Assembly (NCBI RefSeq): GCF_037203705.1
Contig: NZ_JBBCAT010000001.1
Span: 965,418 to 1,029,417, forward strand
Direction: 5' to 3'
Source: Prosthecomicrobium sp. N25
GTDB taxonomy: Bacteria; Pseudomonadota; Alphaproteobacteria; Rhizobiales; Ancalomicrobiaceae
DNA: 64,000 bases
A model generated the notes under the pieces. It was not told the origin of the DNA, ran no database searches, and saw only the letters and a list, made by a program, of their open reading frames with translations. Within the stretch, counting starts at the first letter, position 1. Every line of letters begins with the position of its first letter. Below, in pieces: positions 10,999 to 18,948 of this stretch. The position numbers and the translations under genes were made by a program.

Positions 10999-11020
10999 AC
11001 CCCCTCCGAATAGCCGTCAA
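10992..11020 (-). promoter_or_regulatory. Predicted kynU-kynA-cobK promoter
   Basis: On the minus strand TTGACG (11020-11015) is followed after 17 nt by TACTTT (10997-10992). The -35 matches five of six consensus positions; the -10 is weak and lies inside the 20-bp dyad. Binding there would be expected to block RNA polymerase. Confidence 0.45.
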
Positions 11021-11108
11021 GCGCTCGCAGACCACGTCCGCCGAACGAATTGCTTGAAACTCGGACCGTTCAGGGTTCAAACATTAGGCACGCGACCCGG
11101 GGGACGAC

Positions 11109-11612
11109 ATGGACGGCGACGATCAGATCGACATCGAGGCGATCGTCCGGCACGAGCCGGCCGGGCACAAGATCGAACTCCGGCTGTGGCTGCGGGTCCT
11201 GTCCTGCGCGAACATGATCTCGGACGAGATCCGCCGCCGCCTGCGCGCCGAGTTCGACGTGACCCTGCCGCGCTTCGACCTTCTCGCCCAACTCCGGCGG
11301 GAGCCCGAGGGCCTGCGGCTCGGCGAACTCTCCAAGCGCATGATGGTGACCAACGGCAACATCACCGGCCTCGTCGACCGGCTGGTCGAGGAGGGGCTCG
11401 TCCGTCGCGAGCCTGTGCCGGAGGACCGCCGGGCCGCCGTGGTGCGCATGACGCCGGACGGCGAGGCCGTGTTCGCCCGCATGGCGGCCGCGCACGAATC
11501 CTGGCTCGGCGAACTCTTCGGCGACGTCGAGCCGAAGCTGCTCGCCGAGCTCCTGAAGGATCTCGAGGTGCTCAAGGCTTCCGTGGTCCGCCGCCGCTCG
11601 GCTCCGGACTGA
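11109..11612 (+). CDS. MarR family transcriptional regulator
   Basis: The protein has 167 residues. It carries a typical MarR winged helix: LPRFDLLAQLRREPEGLRLGELSKRMMVTNGNITGLVDRLVEEGLV, then the wing with PEDRRAAVVRMTPDGE. Flanking helices would form the dimer interface. It is divergent from kynU with 142 nt between the start codons, and the 20-bp dyad there is its most likely target. It may sense a tryptophan-pathway or aromatic compound; that is inference. Confidence 0.9.
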   Translation: MDGDDQIDIEAIVRHEPAGHKIELRLWLRVLSCANMISDEIRRRLRAEFDVTLPRFDLLAQLRREPEGLRLGELSKRMMVTNGNITGLVDRLVEEGLVRREPVPEDRRAAVVRMTPDGEAVFARMAAAHESWLGELFGDVEPKLLAELLKDLEVLKASVVRRRSAPD

Positions 11613-11613
11613 G

Positions 11614-11649
11614 GCGGCAGGCCGCCGGTACGCCGGTACGGCCTGCCGC
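11614..11649. terminator. Bidirectional terminator-like hairpin
   Basis: GCGGCAGGCCG (11614-11624) and CGGCCTGCCGC (11639-11649) form a perfect 11-bp stem with a 14-nt loop in the 46-nt space between the convergent MarR and copper-chaperone genes. There is no clear U tract on either side, but position and stability suggest a shared terminator. Confidence 0.6.
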
Positions 11650-11658
11650 GCAGGCCGC

Positions 11659-12171
11659 TCAATGCCCCATGTGCGCCTTCGGGTCGCCGGCCCCCGCGCC
11701 CATGTCCGCGTGGCCCGCGGGCATGGCCCCGATCGCCTCGACCTTGAACTCCACCGCGATGGTCCCGGCCTTCTCGAAGGTCAGGCTGCCCTTGACGCTC
11801 TCGCCGGCCGCCAGCGGCCGCTTGAGCTCCATGAACATGAGGTGGTAGCCGCCGGGTTTGAACTCGACCGTGGCGCCCGGGGCGATCTCCACGCCCTTCG
11901 GCATCTCGCGCATCCGCATCACGCCGTCGACCACCGACATCTCGTGAATCTCGACCCGTCCGGCGACCTCGCTCGTGCCGGACAGCAGGCGGTCGGGCGT
12001 GCTCCCGGAATTGGTGAGCTTCACGTAGCCGCCGCCGACCTGCGCCCCGGGCGGCGTCGCCCGCGCCCAGGGATGCCCGATGGCGATGTCACCGAGCGTG
12101 TAGCCGTGCGCCATGACGAGCGCGGACGAGAGGGCGAGCCCGAAGGCCGCCGCCGAAAGGGTGCGGAACAT
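11659..12171 (-). CDS. Periplasmic copper chaperone PCu(A)C family protein
   Basis: The protein is 170 residues with a signal peptide (MFRTLSAAAFGLALSSALVMA). The PCu(A)C copper-binding set is visible: HPWARATPPG, then H-x-M in VEIHEMS, the MRMREM cluster and H-x-M in GYHLMFM. A His/Met-rich tail (HADMGAGAGDPKAHMGH) could hold extra copper. Relatives deliver Cu(I) to cytochrome oxidase CuA or scavenge copper in the periplasm. A DUF2946-like gene lies 87 nt upstream, and the two are probably co-transcribed. Confidence 0.9.
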   Translation of the reverse strand: MFRTLSAAAFGLALSSALVMAHGYTLGDIAIGHPWARATPPGAQVGGGYVKLTNSGSTPDRLLSGTSEVAGRVEIHEMSVVDGVMRMREMPKGVEIAPGATVEFKPGGYHLMFMELKRPLAAGESVKGSLTFEKAGTIAVEFKVEAIGAMPAGHADMGAGAGDPKAHMGH

Positions 12172-12258
12172 GAAGCAACTCCGATCAGGAACCGCTGCGG
12201 CGGGTTCGTCCGCGCCAGCCGGTCCCGGTATAGGGATAAGGGGTGAAATCCGGATCCG

Positions 12259-12645
12259 TCAGGCGGACAGGGGCGGGCCGCGCGAGGCCGGCGCATGGCG
12301 CGTCGCCGGCTCGGCGAGGCTCGCCGGGAGGGATCCGCCCAGGATCGCCTTCCCGTCGGGGGCGACGAGAGACGGTGCGGCCGGAGCCGGCAGGCCGGGA
12401 GCGCCGGCGATCAGGCAGGCGTCGCACATCGCCAGGACATGCGGGCCGGCCGGAGCCCCGTCGTCCACGGCGCAGATCGCCGGGACCGTTCCGTCCGGCA
12501 GCGCATAGGCCGCCAGGAGCGCGGGCGCGGGCCGGTCCGGCTGCAGCCCGAGGGGCCGGTGGGCCGTCCCGAACAGGACGGCGGCCAGCATCGCTAGCGC
12601 GGCGACGGTGGCGGCAAGGGTCCTGTGGCGCAGGGCGGCGAGCAT
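12259..12645 (-). CDS. DUF2946-like exported small protein
   Basis: The protein is 128 residues from the ATG beginning MLAALRHRTLAAT; a longer in-frame version lacks a sensible N-terminus. One hydrophobic segment near the N-terminus is a signal or anchor. Two cysteines in MCDACLIAG plus an earlier ICAVDDG resemble DUF2946 proteins, which are often found beside copper-handling genes. Its neighbour is the PCu(A)C chaperone, which supports a role in metal handling. The assignment rests on this small motif and context only. Confidence 0.6.
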   Translation of the reverse strand: MLAALRHRTLAATVAALAMLAAVLFGTAHRPLGLQPDRPAPALLAAYALPDGTVPAICAVDDGAPAGPHVLAMCDACLIAGAPGLPAPAAPSLVAPDGKAILGGSLPASLAEPATRHAPASRGPPLSA

Positions 12646-12726
12646 GCCCGGCACCCTGCTGCCGGCGCCCGGCCTTGTCAATCGGCGCTGCTCCGGATGC
12701 GTGCGGCGCACCGGAGCACACGCCAC

Positions 12727-14265
12727 CTACGGTCCTCCGCGCCGCACCCGCGGCTCGCGGCCGGCCCGGAAGGGCCGCTGCGGCGCCTGGCCCTTGGGAT
12801 GGCCGGGCTCGGTCCGCCAGCCCACGCCGGCGACCACGACCGTGCGATTGCCGCGGAAGTCGGTCTCGGCGCGGATCAGGCCGCGCTCGCTCATGTAGCT
12901 GAGGAGCCAGCGGCCGCGCGAGGGCGAGTGGCTGCCGTAGGCGCGCGCCAGCGCCTCGTCGGCCGGGCAGGGCGCCTGTTCGTGCGCCGCGCGGGCGACC
13001 AGCAGGAAGACCCCCTGCATCTCCTCCGGCAGCACCTCCGCCATCGCGAGCACGGGCTGCCATGCCGGATCCTCGGCCTCTCCCGAGAGGCCGGCCCGGG
13101 CCAGGGCGAGGCGCCGCCGAAAGGCGCCGAGATCCTCCGCCGCGCCGTCCAGCCGGTGCACCCGGCAGTGGAACAGGAAGTCCTGGTAGACGAGCGGGAC
13201 GGGCCGGAACCCGGTCTCCGGGTCGGCCAGGATGTCCCGGTAGATGCCGTCGAGGATCGCCTGCTTCTCCGCGGCGCTGCGCTGGTCCGCCGGTTCCTCG
13301 ATCCGCTCGGGCACGCGCGGCGCGGCCGCCCGCGCCGACGCCACCTTGCCGAGGATCTCGGCGGTGCGCGGCGCCTTCGGCGCGACGGGGGCGGCAGGGG
13401 CGGGAAGGGGAGCCTGGCCGGGATCGAAGATCAGCGCCTCCAGGTCCGCCGGTGCCGTCTCGGGCATCGGCATCAGGGACGGGCGACCGCTCCGCGACGC
13501 GGTCTCCACAGGCCCGATCCGGACCTCCACCGGCCGCCGCGACAGGGCCGGCCCGAGCGCCACGAACTGGCCCGAGGACAGATCCCGGAAGGCCTCCGCC
13601 TGCCGCCGCTCCATGCCGAGGAGGTCGGCCGCCCGCGCCATGTCGATGTCCAGGAAGGTCCGCCCCATCAGGAAGTTGGACGCCTCCGCGGCGACGTTCT
13701 TGGCGAGCTTCGCGAGGCGCTGCGTGGCGATGATGCCCGCGAGGCCCCGCTTGCGGCCGCGGCACATGAGGTTGGTCATCGCCCCGAGCGAGGCCCGCCG
13801 CGCGTCGTCCGCCACCTCGCCGGCCGCCGCCGGCGCGAAGAGCTGCGCCTCGTCGACGGCGATCAGCATCGGGAACCAGGCCTCGCGCTCCGCGTCGAAG
13901 AGCCCGTTCAGGAAGGCCGCCGCGCAGCGCATCTGCTCCTCGGCGTCGAGGCCCTCGAGATCGAGCACCGCCGAGGCCCGGTGGCGCCGGATGTTGAGGG
14001 CGATTCGCGCGAGGTCCTCCGGGCTGCGCTCGGCGTCCACGATCACGTGGCCGTAGCGCTCCGCGAAGGTGACGAAATCCCCCTCCGGGTCGATGATCGC
14101 CTGCTGGACGTGGGGCGCGCTCTGCTCCAGGAGGCGGCGCAGAAGGTGCGATTTGCCCGAGCCGGAGTTCCCCTGGACCAGGAGGCGCGTCGACAGGAGT
14201 TCCTCGAGATCCATCAGCAGGCTCTCGCCCGTGCCGCACCGCCCGAGTTCGATTCCGATCCGCAT
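12727..14265 (-). CDS. HerA-like ATP-binding protein (DUF87 type)
   Basis: The protein is 512 residues from the ATG beginning MRIGIELGRC. Walker A is GNSGSGKS (32-39). Walker B is in LIAVDEAQLFAP, and RGRKRGLAGIIATQRLAKLAKNV matches the HerA/FtsK-like arginine and sensor region. An Ala/Pro-rich linker follows, then a C-terminal part with a possible winged helix (SRGRWLLSYMSERGLI). HerA enzymes are hexameric DNA translocases that usually pair with the nuclease NurA, which is absent here. The gene ends 81 nt before the DUF2946-like gene. Its DNA substrate is unknown. Confidence 0.82.
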   Translation of the reverse strand: MRIGIELGRCGTGESLLMDLEELLSTRLLVQGNSGSGKSHLLRRLLEQSAPHVQQAIIDPEGDFVTFAERYGHVIVDAERSPEDLARIALNIRRHRASAVLDLEGLDAEEQMRCAAAFLNGLFDAEREAWFPMLIAVDEAQLFAPAAAGEVADDARRASLGAMTNLMCRGRKRGLAGIIATQRLAKLAKNVAAEASNFLMGRTFLDIDMARAADLLGMERRQAEAFRDLSSGQFVALGPALSRRPVEVRIGPVETASRSGRPSLMPMPETAPADLEALIFDPGQAPLPAPAAPVAPKAPRTAEILGKVASARAAAPRVPERIEEPADQRSAAEKQAILDGIYRDILADPETGFRPVPLVYQDFLFHCRVHRLDGAAEDLGAFRRRLALARAGLSGEAEDPAWQPVLAMAEVLPEEMQGVFLLVARAAHEQAPCPADEALARAYGSHSPSRGRWLLSYMSERGLIRAETDFRGNRTVVVAGVGWRTEPGHPKGQAPQRPFRAGREPRVRRGGP

Positions 14266-14460
14266 CCCGCGACCCGAGTTCTCAAGGATTGTCCGGCCGG
14301 ACCCTAGCACGCCGAACCCCCGCGCAATCGGCCAAGCCGCGGAACTCCACAGGAGATCGCACCCTGCCGCTGCCGCTTCGCGCCGTCATGGCGCCGGCGC
14401 CAGGAGGCGCGTCCTCCGCTAGAATGGCGCGGGGGCGCGCGCGGCGCCCGGAGATCCGCC

Positions 14461-14988
14461 ATGACCGACCCTGCCGAACGGCCCAACACGATACCCTGGC
14501 CGCCGCTCATCCTCGTGGCCGCCGCCCTCCTCGCCTTCGGGCTCGGCCGGCTCGCGCCGCTGCCGCTCCCGGGCGGCCCGATTCGGGTCGGCGCCGGGGC
14601 CATCGCCTGCCTCGCCGCCCTCGGCCTCGACCTCGTCGCCATGACGGCGATGAGGCGGGCCCGCACCAACATCCTGCCGACGCGCCCGGCCCTGACGCTG
14701 CTGACGGACGGCGCCTTCGCGCTCTCGCGCAACCCCATCTACCTCGGCAACGCGCTCCTCCTCGCCGGCCTCGGGCTGGTCTTCGGGGAGGGCTGGTTCC
14801 TGGTCGCCGCGCTCGCGGCCTCGCTCCTTGTCGACCGCCTCGCCATCCGGCGCGAGGAGGCGCACCTGGCCGCCCGCTTCGGCGAGGCCTGGCGCGCCTA
14901 CGCGGCCACGACCCCGCGCTGGATCGGCCCGATCGGCCGCCGGCCGGCCGGCCGCGATGGTGAACGCCCCGTCAACGCCGGAAGGTGA
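14461..14988 (+). CDS. Isoprenylcysteine carboxyl methyltransferase / phospholipid methyltransferase family membrane protein
   Basis: This 175-residue protein has about four hydrophobic segments. The family motif is clear: LLTDGAFALSRNPIYLGNALLLAGLGL, followed by RREEAHLAARFGEAWRAYAATTPRWI, which matches the SAM-binding C-terminal part of ICMT/PEMT-like enzymes. Members methylate membrane lipids or prenylated substrates; bacterial roles are mostly unknown. It is divergent from the HerA-like gene (195 nt apart) and 80 nt ahead of the peptidase gene. Confidence 0.85.
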   Translation: MTDPAERPNTIPWPPLILVAAALLAFGLGRLAPLPLPGGPIRVGAGAIACLAALGLDLVAMTAMRRARTNILPTRPALTLLTDGAFALSRNPIYLGNALLLAGLGLVFGEGWFLVAALAASLLVDRLAIRREEAHLAARFGEAWRAYAATTPRWIGPIGRRPAGRDGERPVNAGR

Positions 14989-15068
14989 TTCGCGCTACCG
15001 CTTTGAACGGAAAGGCAGGACGGGACGCGTATGGTGCTCCGTGACAGACATTCGAACGGAGCATCCCG

Positions 15069-15671
15069 ATGCGCGGCTTCGTCTTCCACTCGCTCACGGC
15101 CCTCTCGCTCCTCGCCTTCGGCGCCGTCGAGGCCTCGGCCATGAACCTCGGCGGTTCGGCCGGGCAGGTCCGCAAGGCGCGGGCGTCCTTCATCAGCGAG
15201 CGCGGCCCCGTGCTCGCCCCCATGGGCCACGTCGCCTTCTGCCTGAAGATCCCGACCGAGTGCCGCAAGCCGGACGGCACCTCGGGGCCGGTCGATCTCA
15301 CCGCCGACCGCCGCGCCGAACTGGTCGCCGTCAACGAGGCCGTCAACCGGACCATCGCGCCCCGCCACGACCGCTCCGGCCCGGGGGTGATCGACCAGTG
15401 GACCCTGGCGCCCCGCGCCGGCGACTGCGAGGATTACGCCATCACCAAGCGCAGCCGCCTGATCGAGCGCGGCTGGCCCGCCTCGGCTCTCCGCCTCGCC
15501 ATCGGCCGCACTTCGGCCGGGGAGGGCCACGCCGTCCTGGTGATCCGGACCGCGTCCGGCGACCTCGTCCTGGACAACCGCACCGACGCGATCCTGCCCT
15601 GGTACGCCACCGACATCCGCTGGGTCTCGATGCAGTCGAGCGAGGATCCACGCTTCTGGCGCGAGATCTGA
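15069..15671 (+). CDS. Bacterial transglutaminase-like cysteine peptidase (BTLCP), periplasmic
   Basis: The protein is 200 residues with a signal peptide ending near ASA. The catalytic triad of BTLCPs is visible: Cys120 in AGDCEDYAITK, the histidine in EGHAVLVI and the aspartate in LVLDNR. The family includes LapG, which releases adhesins in response to c-di-GMP. No LapD- or LapA-like gene is nearby, so a LapG role is not shown. It is convergent with the Wzc/ExoP gene at the edge of the EPS locus. Confidence 0.9.
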   Translation: MRGFVFHSLTALSLLAFGAVEASAMNLGGSAGQVRKARASFISERGPVLAPMGHVAFCLKIPTECRKPDGTSGPVDLTADRRAELVAVNEAVNRTIAPRHDRSGPGVIDQWTLAPRAGDCEDYAITKRSRLIERGWPASALRLAIGRTSAGEGHAVLVIRTASGDLVLDNRTDAILPWYATDIRWVSMQSSEDPRFWREI

Positions 15672-15771
15672 AGTCCGGCGCCGGTCGCGTCCGCCTTCGC
15701 GGTTCGGAAGGAACAGCGATGGGCCTAGGTGTCGGACGGCGCTTGGGGCCGCGACGACCGGGCCGATCCCG

Positions 15772-18105
15772 TCAGGACTCGTGCTGTTCGTAGTAGTTGT
15801 GCGCGTTCTTCTTGTCCTGCATATAGCCGGCGAAGGAATCGTAGCGCTTAAGCTTCTTCATCGCGACCTTCGAGAGCACGACGCCGAGGCACTTCTCGGC
15901 GATCCCCGTCTCGAGCGCCAGCGTGGACGCGGTCGACTCCTTCGGCGTCTTCCCCCATTCGATGACGAGCAGGAACCGGTCGATCGTGGGCGAGATCGCG
16001 CGGGCGTCGACCACCGCGCCGATCGGCGGCAGGTCCAGGATGACGTAGTCGTAGACCGCGGAGGCGTGTTCGAGGACGGCCCGCATCTTCGGCGAGGCGA
16101 GCAGTTCGCTCGTGTGCGCGACGCGGCGGTGGGTGGCTCCCGGCAGGAAGCTCAGCCCGCTGCGCTCCTCGACGATCAGGGCCTGCTCGAGTGGCACCGC
16201 GCCCGCCAGCACGTCCAGGATGCCGAGATGGGCCTGGGGCGCGATGTTGCGGGTGAGGTCGGGGTTGCGCAGGTCGGCGTCGATCAGCAGCGTCCGCGCG
16301 CCCTGGGTGGCGAAGAGCGACGCCATGTTCTTGGCGACGGTCGTCTTGCCCTCGCCCGGGAACATGGAGACGACCCCGATCACCACCGGCGAGCGCCGCG
16401 CGATCGACAGGTCCGACGCCACCTTGACCGAGCGCAGCGTCTCCGCGAAGGCGGTCAGCGGTGCGTCCAGCGTGTAGTTCATGATCGGGTTGACGGACGA
16501 CACCCCGGTCGCGCCGGGCTTCCGGGCGTCCGGCCGCGCCGCCTTGGTCTTCGGCACCAGCGGCAGGTTGCCGAGGAAGCTCAGGCCCAGGATGTCGCGC
16601 ACCTGATCGCCGTTGCGGAATCCCTGGTCGCGCAGTTCGCGCAGAAGGCCGATTCCGGTCCCGAAGCCGAGGCCGACCATCAGTGACGCGAGCACGATCA
16701 GGTTGGTCTTCGGCCAGCTCCGCAGCGAGGGCGCCGCGGCGGGCGTGATGATGCGCGCCTCCGTCACCGGGAACGACTGCTGCTGCATCGCGTCCTGGAA
16801 CCGGGCCAGGTAGGTCTGGTAGAGGTTCTGGTAGGTCTGCGCATCGCGCTCCAGTTCGCCGAGACGGACCATCTGGGCGCTGTCGGCGACGTTGCCCGAG
16901 ACGGCGGTCTTCAGCGAGGCCTCGAGCGACTTCTCGCGGTCGGCCGCGATCTGGTACTCGCTCCGCGCGTTCTCGAGCAGGCGTCCGAGCTCGTCGAGGA
17001 TCAGCCGCTCGTACTCGCGCATCTCCTTGCGCATGTTGGAGGCCTGCAGGTGGTTCGCCCCGAGCCGTGACGAGATCTCGGACTCCTGCTTGGACACCTG
17101 CAGGTACTTCACCCGCAGCTCGTTGATCACGGGGCTGCCGAGCGATTCCGTCACGCTCGCGAAGGGCTGCTTGTCGTCGAGGATCTGCTGCAGGCGCTCA
17201 TAGCGAGCCTGCAGGCGGGACGTCTCCGAGCGGGCCGCGATCAACTGGGTGTTGACCTCGGACAGCTGCTGCTCGTTGATCAGGCGTCCCGAGGCGGCCA
17301 CGAGGTTGTTCTTGGCCTTGAACTGCTGGACGGTGTTGGCCGCTTCCAGCCACTTCGCCCGCAACTCCTCGATCCGGTCCTCCAGCCACACGCTGGCGCG
17401 CCGCGTTGCGTCGAAGCGCGAATCGAGCTGGTCGACCAGGTATTGCTGCGCGAACTCGTTGGCGATCTGGGCGGCCAGGTCCGGGCTCGTCGACGTATAG
17501 GAGACGTAGAGCACGTAGGTGCGGCCGAGACGCTGTGCCGAGACGTTCTTGCTCACGTAGGCGGCGGCGATCATCCGCAGAACGCCGGTCGGATAGTTGG
17601 GGTCCTTGATGGACGCCCGGATCATCTGCCCGAGATCGGCTTCCGGCTCCTCGGTCCCGAGCAGCGCGTTGACGTTGACCTTGCGGACCACCTTGTCGAG
17701 GAAGAGCTTGAAGGGCGAGGTCTCGCCGAGCATCAGCTCGCGATTCTGGTAAAGCTTCAGCTTGTCGACGACCGCATAGACGATCTTATCGGAGAGCAGG
17801 ACCTGAACCTGGCTCTCGATGGCGCCGGATTCGAAGATGAGCGCGCCCTCGACCGCGTTCTGGGCGGCCATGCCGGCCTTGCGCGAGTCGATCAGGATCG
17901 TGGTGCTGGCCGTGTAGAGTGGCACGGCTGTGGTCGCGTAAGCGATGCCCAGGCCGAGGAACAGGATTCCGCAGGCGATGATGATCCTGGCCTGCCGCAC
18001 GAACATGGCGACCAGCTGACGGATGTCCGGCGCGGAGGCTGCTGCAACGTGTTGGCTGACATTCGAGAACTGGATGACACCGTCGCTCGGGGTCCTCGTC
18101 AACAT
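15772..18105 (-). CDS. Polysaccharide co-polymerase with BY-kinase domain (Wzc/ExoP type)
   Basis: The protein is 777 residues. The start at 18105 has GGGAGG 9 nt upstream; an in-frame ATG 14 codons earlier lacks a site. An N-terminal Wzz domain has a first TM (IIIACGILFLGLGIAYA) and a long coiled-coil region, with a second TM near residue 470. The C-terminal tyrosine kinase has Walker A PGEGKTT (about 585), Walker A' LLIDADLR and Walker B YVILDLPPIG. The tail holds only four tyrosines, fewer than in E. coli Wzc. Such proteins set chain length and drive export with Wza, which is encoded upstream in the same operon. Confidence 0.93.
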   Translation of the reverse strand: MLTRTPSDGVIQFSNVSQHVAAASAPDIRQLVAMFVRQARIIIACGILFLGLGIAYATTAVPLYTASTTILIDSRKAGMAAQNAVEGALIFESGAIESQVQVLLSDKIVYAVVDKLKLYQNRELMLGETSPFKLFLDKVVRKVNVNALLGTEEPEADLGQMIRASIKDPNYPTGVLRMIAAAYVSKNVSAQRLGRTYVLYVSYTSTSPDLAAQIANEFAQQYLVDQLDSRFDATRRASVWLEDRIEELRAKWLEAANTVQQFKAKNNLVAASGRLINEQQLSEVNTQLIAARSETSRLQARYERLQQILDDKQPFASVTESLGSPVINELRVKYLQVSKQESEISSRLGANHLQASNMRKEMREYERLILDELGRLLENARSEYQIAADREKSLEASLKTAVSGNVADSAQMVRLGELERDAQTYQNLYQTYLARFQDAMQQQSFPVTEARIITPAAAPSLRSWPKTNLIVLASLMVGLGFGTGIGLLRELRDQGFRNGDQVRDILGLSFLGNLPLVPKTKAARPDARKPGATGVSSVNPIMNYTLDAPLTAFAETLRSVKVASDLSIARRSPVVIGVVSMFPGEGKTTVAKNMASLFATQGARTLLIDADLRNPDLTRNIAPQAHLGILDVLAGAVPLEQALIVEERSGLSFLPGATHRRVAHTSELLASPKMRAVLEHASAVYDYVILDLPPIGAVVDARAISPTIDRFLLVIEWGKTPKESTASTLALETGIAEKCLGVVLSKVAMKKLKRYDSFAGYMQDKKNAHNYYEQHES

Positions 18106-18183
18106 CCAGTTCGTCCTCCCAGCCGCGAATGATTCGCCCGATCGCAACCCATGCCGGGGAACTGTGTCGGCCTCAAGGCTGCC

Positions 18184-18843
18184 TCAGGGCTGGGCTTCCG
18201 AAGGGCTCCCGTTCCGCCGCGTCCGGATGGTCAGACCGCCGCCCCCGAAGCCGCTCGAGTTGACGCCCGCGTTCGGGCCGGTCGTCGACCGGAAGGTGCC
18301 TTCGGTCCACATCGTGGCGGGTCCCACCGATCCGGCCGCGATCGATGCGGCGCCCGGCCCGCGCGAGGCCGAGAAGGCGAGGGCGGCCGTGTCCAGTTCC
18401 TTGCCGCCCCGCAGGAAGGCCTCCGTGATCTCCGCGTCGCCGAGCTCGGCCACGAAGGTCTGAATGGCGAGCGCCGCCTCCGGGCTGATCGTGGTGCAGA
18501 GACGGGCGACCTCCATCAGGGCCCGGCCCACGATCCGCTTGTCGTTCGAGGGCAGCGTCTTGGCGTAGGCGCCGAGAGGCGCAAGGGTCTTGGTGTCGGA
18601 CCCCACGAGCCGCCGGATCTGCCGGCCGACCGAGGCGGCGCGCCGATCGTCCCCTTCCGGCGCGTCCTTGAACAGGAGCGACGGGTCGCTGCTGTAGTGC
18701 TGCACTTCGGCAGCATCCATCTTCGCCGGCGGCAGCAGGCAGGCCGCCGCGACCGCGGGCTGCGAGCCGGACGGGCTGGCATTTTGCTGGGCTGCAGCCA
18801 CAGTTGCAAAAGACGCGAAGGCGATCAGATACAGAGCACGCAT
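18184..18843 (-). CDS. Exported protein of unknown function in the EPS operon
   Basis: The protein is 219 residues from the ATG of a clear signal peptide (MRALYLIAFASFATVAAAQ). I do not recognise a domain. The mature part is mainly helical and Ala-rich and contains two cysteines (AACLLP and ARLCTT). The last 60 residues turn Gly/Ser-rich and low in complexity (SSGFGGGGLTIRTRR). It lies between the O-antigen-ligase-like gene and the Wzc/ExoP gene on the same strand, so it is probably a periplasmic accessory of polymer assembly. This is inference from position. Confidence 0.72.
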   Translation of the reverse strand: MRALYLIAFASFATVAAAQQNASPSGSQPAVAAACLLPPAKMDAAEVQHYSSDPSLLFKDAPEGDDRRAASVGRQIRRLVGSDTKTLAPLGAYAKTLPSNDKRIVGRALMEVARLCTTISPEAALAIQTFVAELGDAEITEAFLRGGKELDTAALAFSASRGPGAASIAAGSVGPATMWTEGTFRSTTGPNAGVNSSGFGGGGLTIRTRRNGSPSEAQP

Positions 18844-18948
18844 ACCGGACCTCGACTCCCCTTGCCATTTCGTAGCATGAGCCCCGCTCCTTTCCAAGAC
18901 TTGCGGACAAATTGAGTTAACCTGTGTTCGGGAAGTGTTAGGCGCCGA

